Part shown: piece after piece, positions 1 through 5,193 of the stretch
How positions within the stretch are numbered: the first letter of the stretch is position 1
Layout: each line of letters starts with the position of its first letter
From: Burkholderiaceae bacterium
GTDB taxonomy: Bacteria > Pseudomonadota > Gammaproteobacteria > Burkholderiales > Burkholderiaceae_E
DNA length: 5,193 nt
Assembly (NCBI GenBank): GCA_023258775.1
Contig: JALQWJ010000130.1
Location: 1 to 5,193 of the forward strand
Reading direction: 5' to 3'
Notes under the pieces: generated by a model
The model's input: only the letters and a program-made list of their open reading frames with translations
Database searches by the model: none
What the model was told of the DNA's origin: nothing
Program-made: the position numbers and the translations under genes

Positions 1-948
1 GCCGGCCTGGAGAGCATCACCACAGGCGAGATTGCCATCGGTGATCTTGTGGTCAACGATTTGCCACCGATGGATCGAGACATTGCCATGGTCTTTCAGA
101 ACTATGCGCTTTATCCACATATGAGCGTCTTCGATAACATGGCCTTTGGACTTCGCATGCGCAAGTTCCCGGCTGCCGAAGTTGATCGTCGGGTGAAAGA
201 TGCTGCAGGCATTCTTGGTATTCACGATCATTTACATCGAAAGCCGCGCCAACTCTCAGGCGGGCAGCGCCAACGGGTTGCCCTCGGTCGCGCTATTGTT
301 CGCAACCCCCAAGTATTCTTGTTTGATGAGCCCTTATCAAATCTAGATGCGAAGCTAAGGGTACAAATGCGTGTTGAATTAAAAAAACTACACGCTCGGC
401 TCGAGACCACTTCAATTTACGTCACCCACGACCAGGTTGAGGCGATGACGCTTGGGGACCGCGTTGTCGTCATGCGAGACGGTTTGATTCAGCAGGTTGG
501 AGAACCCTTTAGTTTGTACAGTCAACCTGCCAACAAGTATGTTGCAGGCTTTATTGGCTCGCCAGCAATGAACTTTGCCAAAGCGCAGATTTTTTACAAC
601 AATGACAGAGCGATTGCAAAACACGAAGGCTTTAATATCGATGTTCCCAAGGCTCTTGTCTCAGCACTAAGGCCTTATAACAGTCAGTCGGTATGGCTTG
701 GCATTCGTCCCGAAGATTTAAGAACGGCGCAACCTTCTGACCCCGAGGGTGTTTGCTTGATGACGAGCGTCGAAGTTGCTGAGCAACTTGGATCCGAGAT
801 ACTGCTTGATGTACGTTGCGGCGATGCTGCATTGGTCGCAAGTGTCGAACCAACCTTAAAAGTAAGGCCGGGCGATCAGGTCAAACTTGCGCTAAACCCA
901 GAAAAGCTACATTTTTTTGATCTAACGACCGAGCAGTCAATTCGCTAG
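1..948 (+). CDS. ABC transporter ATP-binding protein, MalK/UgpC type (5'-truncated by window edge)
   Basis: Energising ATPase of a binding-protein-dependent importer of the carbohydrate (CUT1, MalK/UgpC/MsmK) class; it would act at the cytoplasmic face of the inner membrane. The frame is open from base 1 and begins with AGLE, which in this family directly follows the Walker A helix, so about 40-50 N-terminal residues including Walker A lie off-window. Visible elements (window residue numbers): Q-loop VFQNYALYPH around Q33, ABC signature LSGGQ at 85-89, Walker B VFLFDEP at 105-111, D-loop SNLD at 113-116, H-loop histidine at 143 in YVTHDQVEAMTLGDR. A C-terminal TOBE-type regulatory domain runs from about residue 230 (LGIRPEDL) to VRPGDQVKLALNPEKLHFFD. 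The 3' end looks complete. The GTG at 49 is an internal valine codon, not a start. No permease or binding-protein partner is visible, so the transported substrate cannot be named; glycerol-3-phosphate or sugar importers are the nearest family precedents. Confidence 0.95.
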   Translation, partial: AGLESITTGEIAIGDLVVNDLPPMDRDIAMVFQNYALYPHMSVFDNMAFGLRMRKFPAAEVDRRVKDAAGILGIHDHLHRKPRQLSGGQRQRVALGRAIVRNPQVFLFDEPLSNLDAKLRVQMRVELKKLHARLETTSIYVTHDQVEAMTLGDRVVVMRDGLIQQVGEPFSLYSQPANKYVAGFIGSPAMNFAKAQIFYNNDRAIAKHEGFNIDVPKALVSALRPYNSQSVWLGIRPEDLRTAQPSDPEGVCLMTSVEVAEQLGSEILLDVRCGDAALVASVEPTLKVRPGDQVKLALNPEKLHFFDLTTEQSIR

Positions 949-982
949 GTCTCAACTTGTTGGAAATTGCGTTCTCGTGCAA

Positions 983-1010
983 CCCGCTGCCAGCGCGGGA
1001 CTTCGATTTT
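983..1010 (+). terminator. Weak candidate terminator after the ABC ATPase gene
   Basis: CCCGC at 983-987 can pair with GCGGG at 995-999, leaving a 7-base loop. A TTTT run follows at 1007-1010 but is separated from the stem by seven bases. It lies 35 bases downstream of the ATPase stop. The stem is short and the T-tract is displaced, so this is only a candidate. Confidence 0.25.
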
Positions 1011-1088
1011 GATAAAACAAGCGTGGCCTGCATCGCTTATCGACAGGATCAAGCACAATTTACACACCGCTCGCTACGCGACTGAACT

Positions 1089-1157
1089 GTCCAGTTTGCC
1101 GTGGAATAGCCGTCCAGTTTCCGCTGGAATCACTGTCCAAGTGTCGTGGAATACGCA
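1089..1157. mobile_element. Solo terminal repeat array of an IS21-family-like element
   Basis: Three imperfect 23-bp units sit head to tail with exact 23-base spacing: 1089-1111, 1112-1134 and 1135-1157. Each starts GTCCA (the first two GTCCAGTTT) and carries TGGAAT at internal position 13 or 14, followed by a variable tail. The last unit ends TGGAATACGCA, so the array finishes in CA. IS21-family elements are known for multiple short internally repeated transposase-binding sites at each end and for 5'-TG...CA-3' tips; the GTCCAGTTT/GTGGAAT pattern resembles ends I recall from proteobacterial members. On that reading the outer tip is 1157 and the element body once extended to the left. No istA or istB sequence and no second end are visible, so this is a remnant. 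Transcription-factor sites upstream of the phyH gene are a less likely alternative. Confidence 0.6.
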
Positions 1158-1241
1158 ATTGCAGGCACCGCCGGTCTCGACATCTGTACAGCAAGCGGCA
1201 TAAAGTTGTCGGTTGACGGACTGCACCCATCGCTTTCATCC

Positions 1242-1246
1242 AGGAG
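1242..1246 (+). promoter_or_regulatory. Shine-Dalgarno site deciding the phyH start
   Basis: AGGAG lies five bases upstream of the ATG at 1252. It favours that start over an in-frame TTG at 1213, which has no comparable site and would add 13 residues unlike the usual family N-terminus. PhyH-family proteins commonly begin with a form of LTPEQIxxYxxDGY, matching LTPSQIEQYHRDGY directly after the ATG. Confidence 0.75.
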
Positions 1247-1251
1247 AAGCA

Positions 1252-2010
1252 ATGCTCACCCCCAGCCAAATCGAGCAGTACCACCGAGACGGTTATGTGA
1301 TTCCCGACTTCCAGATGCCGCCTGAGGTGCTCGAATCGATCAAGACCCGGCATGCGGCGCTAGTGCAACGCAAGCCCGAGTTCCGGGACTATTGCTCTGC
1401 ACTGCTCGACCAGGATCCGGGTTTTTTCGATTACTGCAATAACGCCGAGATCCTCGACATGGTGGCGCAGTTGATCGGTCAAGACATTGCGCTGTGGAAC
1501 TCCAGCTTCTTTGCCAAGCCTGCCCTGAATGGCAAACGCACACCCTGGCACCAGGATGGCGAGTACTGGCCGATCACGCCGCTCGCAACCTGCACCACCT
1601 GGCTGGCTGTGGATGACTCCACCATCGAAAACGGCTGCCTACGAGTGCTGCGCGGCTCGCATCGCGACCAGCGCCTCAAAAAGCACAACACCGTGGCCGC
1701 CGGCGATGTGACGCTCACGCAGGAGCTCGACCGCAGCGAATACGACGAGTCCAAGGCGGTCGACCTGGTGCTCAAGGCCGGGCAGATTTCGCTGCATGAC
1801 GTCTACCTGCTTCATGGCTCGGAGGCTAATACCTCGCCGAACTCACGCCGCGGCATGACGATGCGCTTCATGCCAACCACCAGTCTGTTTGACCGTGATC
1901 TTGCGGTGCGCAAGTCGCAGGCTCTGAAGATCACCGACCACTCGACCCGCCCGGTTTACCTGATGCGTGGCGTCGATCGCCACGGTGGCAATCAGTTCGT
2001 CAACGCCTGA
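1252..2010 (+). CDS. Phytanoyl-CoA dioxygenase (PhyH) family Fe(II)/2-oxoglutarate oxygenase
   Basis: A 252-residue non-haem iron, 2-oxoglutarate-dependent oxygenase, presumably cytoplasmic, that would hydroxylate an unidentified small molecule. The N-terminus LTPSQIEQYHRDGYVIPDF is typical of the family. The iron facial triad is readable: H100 and D102 in PWHQDGEYWP, and H188 in LHGSEANTSPNSRRG. R199 or R200 about a dozen residues later is the likely 2-oxoglutarate carboxylate ligand. The core CLRVLRGSH and the C-terminal RPVYLMRGVDRHGGNQF also fit the family. Length is near that of many bacterial members, so the fold appears intact. The gene is distinctly G+C-rich: bases 1561-1620 contain 39 G+C of 60, against 25 of 60 at 2461-2520 in the TauD-family gene and 24 of 60 at 361-420 in the ATPase gene. 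With the IS end just upstream and a broken gene downstream, it looks acquired. Bacterial PhyH proteins act on very varied substrates, so none is assigned. Confidence 0.9.
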   Translation: MLTPSQIEQYHRDGYVIPDFQMPPEVLESIKTRHAALVQRKPEFRDYCSALLDQDPGFFDYCNNAEILDMVAQLIGQDIALWNSSFFAKPALNGKRTPWHQDGEYWPITPLATCTTWLAVDDSTIENGCLRVLRGSHRDQRLKKHNTVAAGDVTLTQELDRSEYDESKAVDLVLKAGQISLHDVYLLHGSEANTSPNSRRGMTMRFMPTTSLFDRDLAVRKSQALKITDHSTRPVYLMRGVDRHGGNQFVNA

Positions 2011-2197
2011 TCGCGTCGTGAAACGCCTTTCTGAAGAAATTCAGTTCGCATTACGCCAAGCTGAGGTTATTACTCGGTTAGAGAAGCTTGGCACTCTGCT
2101 TACACCTGGTTCAGCCGAATCATTCGATCGGCTCCTGATTCAGGAACAGGAAACATGGACAAGAGTCATTAACGAACGCGGCATTAGAGCAGCCTAG
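2003..2197 (+). pseudogene. C-terminal remnant of a TctC/Bug-family solute-binding protein gene
   Basis: The frame starting near 2003 reads TPDRVVKRLSEEIQFALRQ, continues through LEKLGTLLTPGSAESFDRLL and WTRVINERGIRAA, and stops at TAG 2195-2197. This is the usual C-terminal end of tripartite-tricarboxylate-type periplasmic binding proteins (Bug family), in which a TPxxVVxRL helix, an LxxxGxxxxxGSxExF loop and a WxxVIxxxGI end recur. Only about 64 of the expected ~300 or more residues remain. The signal peptide and both binding-lobe cores are absent, and phyH occupies the space where they should be. The frame is open upstream to an ATG at 1967, but that stretch is phyH read out of frame, so a functional product is unlikely. 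The fragment ends 95 bases before the TauD-family gene, which suggests an ancestral Bug-dioxygenase pair. It differs clearly from the Bug sequence at the right edge, so it is not a recent duplicate of it. Confidence 0.8.
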
Positions 2198-2221
2198 TAG
2201 GAGCAGTTCTAACTGATATTT

Positions 2222-2250
2222 TTGTTACGTTCTATGTATTATACTAATAA
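2222..2250 (+). promoter_or_regulatory. Candidate promoter for the TauD-family gene
   Basis: The gap between the Bug remnant and the TauD-family gene is very A+T-rich. TATACT at 2240-2245 matches the -10 consensus TATAAT at five of six bases but lacks a good -35 box at 16-18 bases. An alternative pairs TTGTTA (2222-2227) with TAATAA (2245-2250) across 17 bases, with a poorer -10. Either would start transcription about 30-45 bases before the ATG. The exact promoter is uncertain; the A+T-rich context supports one here. Confidence 0.35.
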
Positions 2251-2279
2251 TTATTGTTTATTCATGTATTAAATCAGCC

Positions 2280-2284
2280 AGGAA
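2280..2284 (+). promoter_or_regulatory. Shine-Dalgarno site of the TauD-family gene
   Basis: AGGAA lies eight bases upstream of the ATG at 2293. That spacing supports this start over the second in-frame ATG (codon 4, 2302). Confidence 0.65.
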
Positions 2285-2292
2285 TTTAATCT

Positions 2293-3141
2293 ATGAAAAC
2301 GATGTATCGTACCCGTACCTATAGCCCTTTTGTGGGCCTTGAGCTCGAGGACATTGACTTGTCAGGTGACTTAAGCGAGGAAGCAACTGAGACGATTCGA
2401 GAAGGACTTTCTCAATATGGCGTCGTGTTTTTTCGCAATCAGCATCTGAGCTCTGAGCAGCAACTTCATTTTGCTCGGTCTTTTGCACCGGTTGATCGCA
2501 ATCGATTTTTTAAAGCGGTTGACGGTTATCCCGAGATTGCTGAAGTGCTCAAGGAGTCTCATCAGCGCTCAAATATCGGCGGAGGCTGGCACACCGATCA
2601 CAGCTATGACTTAGAACCAGCCATGGGATCAATACTACTTGCCCGCGAAGTACCCCCGCACGGTGGCGATACGCTTTTTATCAATATGGCAGCGGTATTT
2701 GATAGCCTGTCGCCCGGTTTGCAGCAGACCCTCGAGAGCTTAAGCGCAATTCACTCCGCTAAACACGTCTTTGGCTACGAAGGTCGGTGGGCAAGGCGTG
2801 CAGATGCAGATGGCCGCATCCTAAATCCTGATGTTGTGCCAGAGGATGCAAAGCACCCGGTCGTAATCAGGCATCCCAAGTCAGGTCGGAGAATTCTTTA
2901 CGTCAATCCCGGATTTACCGTGCGAATCGATGGTTGGACCGAAAGCGAGAGCAAAGCCCTGCTCGACTATCTATACAGCGAAGCCATGCGGCCAGAATTC
3001 CAATGCCGCTTTCAATGGGCTGCGGGGTCGATTGCATTTTGGGACAATCTCATGACTTGGCACTACGCGCTCAACGATTATCACGGTTATCGGCGTCTCA
3101 TGCACAGGATTACCGTGGCAGGACAAGCCCTGCTGAATTAA
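2293..3141 (+). CDS. TauD/TfdA-family 2-oxoglutarate-dependent dioxygenase
   Basis: A 282-residue Fe(II)/2-oxoglutarate dioxygenase, nearly the same length as E. coli TauD (283). The family oxidises taurine, other alkylsulfonates, alkyl sulfate esters, 2,4-D and similar acids, releasing sulfite, sulfate or an alcohol in the cytoplasm. The iron ligands are H100 and D102 in WHTDHSY and H257 in WDNLMTWHYA. T127 (GGDTLF), R268 and R272 (YRRLMHRIT) line up with TauD residues that bind 2-oxoglutarate and, for the last arginine, the substrate's acidic group. F160 and F208 (NPGFTVRI) match TauD aromatic pocket positions. The segment after FAPVD reads RNRFF and lacks the histidine and tyrosine that TauD uses around residues 70-73 for taurine, so a different anionic substrate is likely. 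The gene probably has its own promoter in the A+T-rich leader and converges on the Bug-sulfatase operon. The fold is secure; a substrate containing sulfonate or sulfate is only inferred from context. Confidence 0.93.
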   Translation: MKTMYRTRTYSPFVGLELEDIDLSGDLSEEATETIREGLSQYGVVFFRNQHLSSEQQLHFARSFAPVDRNRFFKAVDGYPEIAEVLKESHQRSNIGGGWHTDHSYDLEPAMGSILLAREVPPHGGDTLFINMAAVFDSLSPGLQQTLESLSAIHSAKHVFGYEGRWARRADADGRILNPDVVPEDAKHPVVIRHPKSGRRILYVNPGFTVRIDGWTESESKALLDYLYSEAMRPEFQCRFQWAAGSIAFWDNLMTWHYALNDYHGYRRLMHRITVAGQALLN

Positions 3142-3365
3142 ATTTGGATCATAGAGCGCCTTGCAAAGCGATCCCCTTCAGTCCTCATTAAAGCTGTTTA
3201 TGCTGGTGCGTCTTATTGTTTGAGCTAGGTTGGGGCAACGGTTCAAGCTTGCGAGAGGGGTTAACCGGCTGCTTCACCGAGTCACCGCCTCCATGTCTTT
3301 TTCGCATGGACCCGAACTAAGATTCCTTAGAACACTAATTCCATTAGCCGCTTTCCAAGACCAAG
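3142..3365. other. Convergent intergenic region with weak inverted repeats
   Basis: This 224-base gap lies between the ends of two facing genes, where a bidirectional terminator would be expected. The only inverted repeats seen are TCCATG (3290-3295) with CATGGA (3305-3310) around a 9-base loop, and CTAAG (3317-3321) with CTTAG (3326-3330) around a 4-base loop. Neither has a strong G+C stem followed by a T-tract on either strand, so no terminator is called. No coding sequence is recognised here. Confidence 0.5.
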
Positions 3366-4820
3366 CTAAGTGTTTTGGGTAGGCGCAGGGGTAAACGGCA
3401 TCGCTTTTCGTTTGGCAATCTCAGCCCGGCCCCCTAATTGATCAATCATTGCTTCCTGATCAGCATGCGCAAGTGCATTAGTGCTGACCGTGTCTACAAG
3501 CCGCTCTAAGCGGCTCTTGAATTCTCTAAGTAAGCCGCTATTTCCATCGTTACTCGCCAAATCGTGTTGCTCTTCAGGATCGTTGACAAGATCGAACAAT
3601 TGGTCTGGGAAGCCAATATAGTGAATATATTTATAGCGTTTATCACGAAGCATCCAAAATCCATCCGGCGCACCGGTGTGGAATTCCGACACTACCGCTC
3701 TTTCAGCATGCGCTCCACTTACAATCGATTTGAGGCATGTTCCAGGCAATTTCAACGAATGTATTGCCTCGGAACACCCTGTCGAATTCAGGACCCAAGG
3801 GGCAACATCAGTGTGGCTAACAGGCGTATCTATTACTTTCCCAGATTCAAAACCTTCTCCAACGGCAATCATTGGGACTCTCGCTGACTCTTCGTACATG
3901 GAAGACTTTCCCCACATCCCACGCGTCCCTAAATTGTCGCCGTGATCACTGGTATACAAAACATCTGTCGATTTCCACAGGTCAGTTCGATCCAAAACAG
4001 CAAGTATTTTGCCTACGTTTTCATCCATAAAAGTCGTTAACCCGAAGTAGGCTGCTAGAGCTCGCTTAACTTGCTCTGGACCTTTAAATCCCTCGTCGTA
4101 GCAGGACCGGCGTATATGATGCGTTACATAGGGATGGTTTGGACGTTCGCCATGTCGCCATTGCTTTGGTAACGGTATGTCTAAGTCGACATAACGAAAA
4201 AAATGCTCTGGCGGTGCAATGAGAGGAAAGTGAGGAGCCACCCAGGATACAAATAACACCCAAGGCTTCTCTGGCGAACTCAATGCAATTTTTTGCAGCC
4301 AGATTTGCGCCTCGGACGTTATCTTGCGATCGTAGAGGGTGTATTCACTTTCGCCAGGCCCCACTTCCTGCCCGAGCCGCACACCTGCAGGTCTCGTTAC
4401 GCTAGCCTCTCGGAATAGCATTTGAGCATCACCTGTACCCCCTTGAACATGCATGGGTAAGAGGGCCTCTGTGAGACCGTAGTCATCACCATGGTGGCCT
4501 GCAAAATGTAACTTTCCAATACTTGCTACACGATGGCCACGATCTCTGAGCTCGTGGTGCCACCCTTTAGGGGTTCCCTTCCAAGCCAATACGTTGTCCC
4601 AGCAGCGATGTGTCGATACCGGCAAGCCTGTAGCAAAACTAGCTCGAGCTGGTACGCAAATCGGAGAGGCCGTGTACGCCGCACGAAATTGCGTACCCAT
4701 CGTGCTAAGGCGATCAAGATTTGGTGTCCGGACCTGCGTATGGCCCTCGTAGCCTGCGACTGCAGCATTATGCTCATCAGACATTAAAATAAGAACGTTG
4801 CGTTTTATAGATTTAGACAT
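3366..4820 (-). CDS. Type I sulfatase (formylglycine-dependent, alkaline-phosphatase superfamily)
   Basis: A 484-residue sulfatase that should hydrolyse a sulfate ester to an alcohol and sulfate. The modification motif C55-V-P-A-R59 (SPICVPARASFATG) is the CxPxR signature in which the cysteine becomes formylglycine. Other active-site elements visible are D15 in LMSDEH (metal), K103 and H105 in IGKLHF, H197 in APHFPL, D292-H293 in TSDHGDNLG (metal) and K305 in MWGKSSMYEESARVP. The C-terminal LFDLVNDPEEQHDLA segment is common in sulfatases. The N-terminus MSKSIKRNVLILMSDEH runs directly into the first catalytic strand, leaving no room for a signal peptide, so the enzyme is probably cytoplasmic. 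The ATG lies five bases after the stop of the upstream Bug gene, implying one transcript and possible translational coupling; no strong Shine-Dalgarno is visible. The general layout resembles choline-sulfatase-like enzymes, but phosphonate monoester hydrolases share the motif, so the substrate is unassigned. A formylglycine-generating enzyme must be encoded elsewhere. Confidence 0.93.
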   Translation of the reverse strand: MSKSIKRNVLILMSDEHNAAVAGYEGHTQVRTPNLDRLSTMGTQFRAAYTASPICVPARASFATGLPVSTHRCWDNVLAWKGTPKGWHHELRDRGHRVASIGKLHFAGHHGDDYGLTEALLPMHVQGGTGDAQMLFREASVTRPAGVRLGQEVGPGESEYTLYDRKITSEAQIWLQKIALSSPEKPWVLFVSWVAPHFPLIAPPEHFFRYVDLDIPLPKQWRHGERPNHPYVTHHIRRSCYDEGFKGPEQVKRALAAYFGLTTFMDENVGKILAVLDRTDLWKSTDVLYTSDHGDNLGTRGMWGKSSMYEESARVPMIAVGEGFESGKVIDTPVSHTDVAPWVLNSTGCSEAIHSLKLPGTCLKSIVSGAHAERAVVSEFHTGAPDGFWMLRDKRYKYIHYIGFPDQLFDLVNDPEEQHDLASNDGNSGLLREFKSRLERLVDTVSTNALAHADQEAMIDQLGGRAEIAKRKAMPFTPAPTQNT

Positions 4821-4825
4821 AGCAT

Positions 4826-5193
4826 TTATTGCGGCTCTAGTTTTGCAATTTTCATCATGCGTGAAGTTTGGTTCACTTCACGTCTTAATTGATCGATGAA
4901 TTCATCTGAAGAACTAGCTGCAGGTAAACTACCGCTAGCCACTAGCTTGTCACGCACTGTAGTCATTGATAGCGTTTCATGAACAGCCAAAAAGATTTTT
5001 TGCCTTATTTCGGCTGATGTTCCAGCAGGTACTGACACACCTCCGAAAGACACTAAGACAAGGTCCGGCCAGCCTTGCTCCTGCAATGTCGGTATGTTCG
5101 GTAGCTGCCCATTTCTTTGAGATCCCGTCACAGCAAGTGCAACTAAGCGACCAGACTTAACATGGGGCAATCCAACTTGTGAAATTGCAAACG
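4826..5193 (-). CDS. TctC/Bug-family periplasmic solute-binding protein (N-terminus beyond window edge)
   Basis: The C-terminal ~121 residues of a binding protein of the tripartite-tricarboxylate (Bug) type, which captures a small, often carboxylated, solute in the periplasm for a TctAB-type permease or for sensing. The frame is open to the right edge, reading FAISQVGLPHVKSGRLVALAVTG, the usual Bug segment before the second lobe. It continues with LPNIPTLQEQGWPDL, then SFGGVSVPAGTSAEIRQKI, the recurring (F/V)APAGTPxxIxxK helix start, and ends ASSSDEFIDQLRREV...KIAKLEP. The TTG at 5170 is an internal leucine codon, not a start. Signal peptide and N-terminal lobe are off-window. Its stop is five bases before the sulfatase ATG, so the two are almost certainly cotranscribed. 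The ligand may therefore be a sulfate ester or a carboxylate related to it; that is inference. No TctA/TctB membrane gene is visible. Confidence 0.92.
   Translation of the reverse strand, partial: FAISQVGLPHVKSGRLVALAVTGSQRNGQLPNIPTLQEQGWPDLVLVSFGGVSVPAGTSAEIRQKIFLAVHETLSMTTVRDKLVASGSLPAASSSDEFIDQLRREVNQTSRMMKIAKLEPQ

Larger units (their letters stand above)
949..1251. other. Non-coding interval between the ABC ATPase and phyH genes
   Basis: This 303-base gap holds the weak hairpin at 983-999, the IS-end repeat array at 1089-1157 and the leader of the phyH gene. Bases 949-1088 show no recognisable protein similarity in any frame; they could be internal IS sequence left by a deletion or old intergenic DNA. 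Bases 1158-1251 form the immediate upstream region of phyH. A TTGACG hexamer occurs at 1213-1218, but no matching -10 box was found at the usual distance, so no promoter is called. Confidence 0.6.

Noticed and set aside
1089..1157. CRISPR array
   Set aside because: The repeats are contiguous and imperfect with no spacers, and no cas gene is nearby.
967..1203. 78-codon open frame downstream of the ABC ATPase gene
   Set aside because: It runs through the non-coding IS-end repeats, has no recognisable domain and no convincing ribosome binding site.
1213..1218. TTGACG as a -35 box for phyH
   Set aside because: No plausible -10 hexamer lies 16-18 bases downstream; the region there is TTTCATCC followed by the Shine-Dalgarno site.
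1213..1251. Upstream TTG start extending PhyH by 13 residues
   Set aside because: The ATG at 1252 has AGGAG at proper spacing and begins exactly where the family's usual N-terminus begins.
3290..3330. Two short inverted repeats as a bidirectional terminator
   Set aside because: The stems are 5-6 bp, A+T-rich or with long loops, and no T-tract follows on either strand.
3564..3945. Plus-strand open frames opposite the sulfatase gene
   Set aside because: They are antisense to a well-supported sulfatase with an intact active site and show no family features of their own.
5161..5170. TTG/ATG near 5163-5170 as the Bug gene start on the minus strand
   Set aside because: The reading frame is open to the window edge and the upstream residues FAISQVG fit the family, so the true start is outside.

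Overview
This window looks like an accessory or catabolic region of a proteobacterium, most likely a betaproteobacterium of the Burkholderiales type. The main reason is two separate TctC/Bug-type periplasmic solute-binding protein sequences (one a remnant, one cut by the right edge), a family strongly expanded in that group. A MalK/UgpC-type ABC ATPase, two different Fe(II)/2-oxoglutarate oxygenases and a sulfatase accompany them. The taxonomic guess is an inference; no rRNA or housekeeping marker is present.

Layout. Positions 1-948 (+) hold the C-terminal ~315 residues of a carbohydrate-type ABC importer ATPase whose Walker A lies off the left edge. Positions 949-1251 are non-coding. They contain a weak hairpin and, at 1089-1157, three tandem imperfect 23-bp repeats ending in CA, which look like one terminus of an IS21-family insertion sequence without any transposase gene. 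Positions 1252-2010 (+) encode a complete PhyH-family oxygenase, clearly more G+C-rich than its neighbours. Immediately after it, and overlapping its last codons in another frame, is a ~65-residue C-terminal fragment of a Bug protein gene (2003-2197, +), a pseudogene. An A+T-rich gap (2198-2292) probably carries the promoter of a TauD-family dioxygenase gene (2293-3141, +). A 224-base gap with only weak inverted repeats separates this from a convergent operon on the minus strand. In that operon a Bug protein gene (cut by the right edge, stop at 4826) is followed 5 bases later by a type I sulfatase gene (4820-3366).

How the genes may work together. On the minus strand, uptake (Bug) and hydrolysis (a sulfatase with no visible signal peptide) are probably cotranscribed, which fits import and intracellular desulfation of an organosulfate. 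The facing TauD-family enzyme could act on a related organosulfur compound, since the family includes taurine, alkylsulfonate and alkyl-sulfate dioxygenases, although parts of its substrate pocket differ from taurine dioxygenase. The phyH block appears to be a later arrival: it is bounded on the left by an IS end and on the right by a decapitated Bug gene, and differs in base composition. No feature is a clear candidate for a wholly new system. The most interesting points are the IS/phyH/Bug junction and the possible sulfatase-TauD organosulfur locus.
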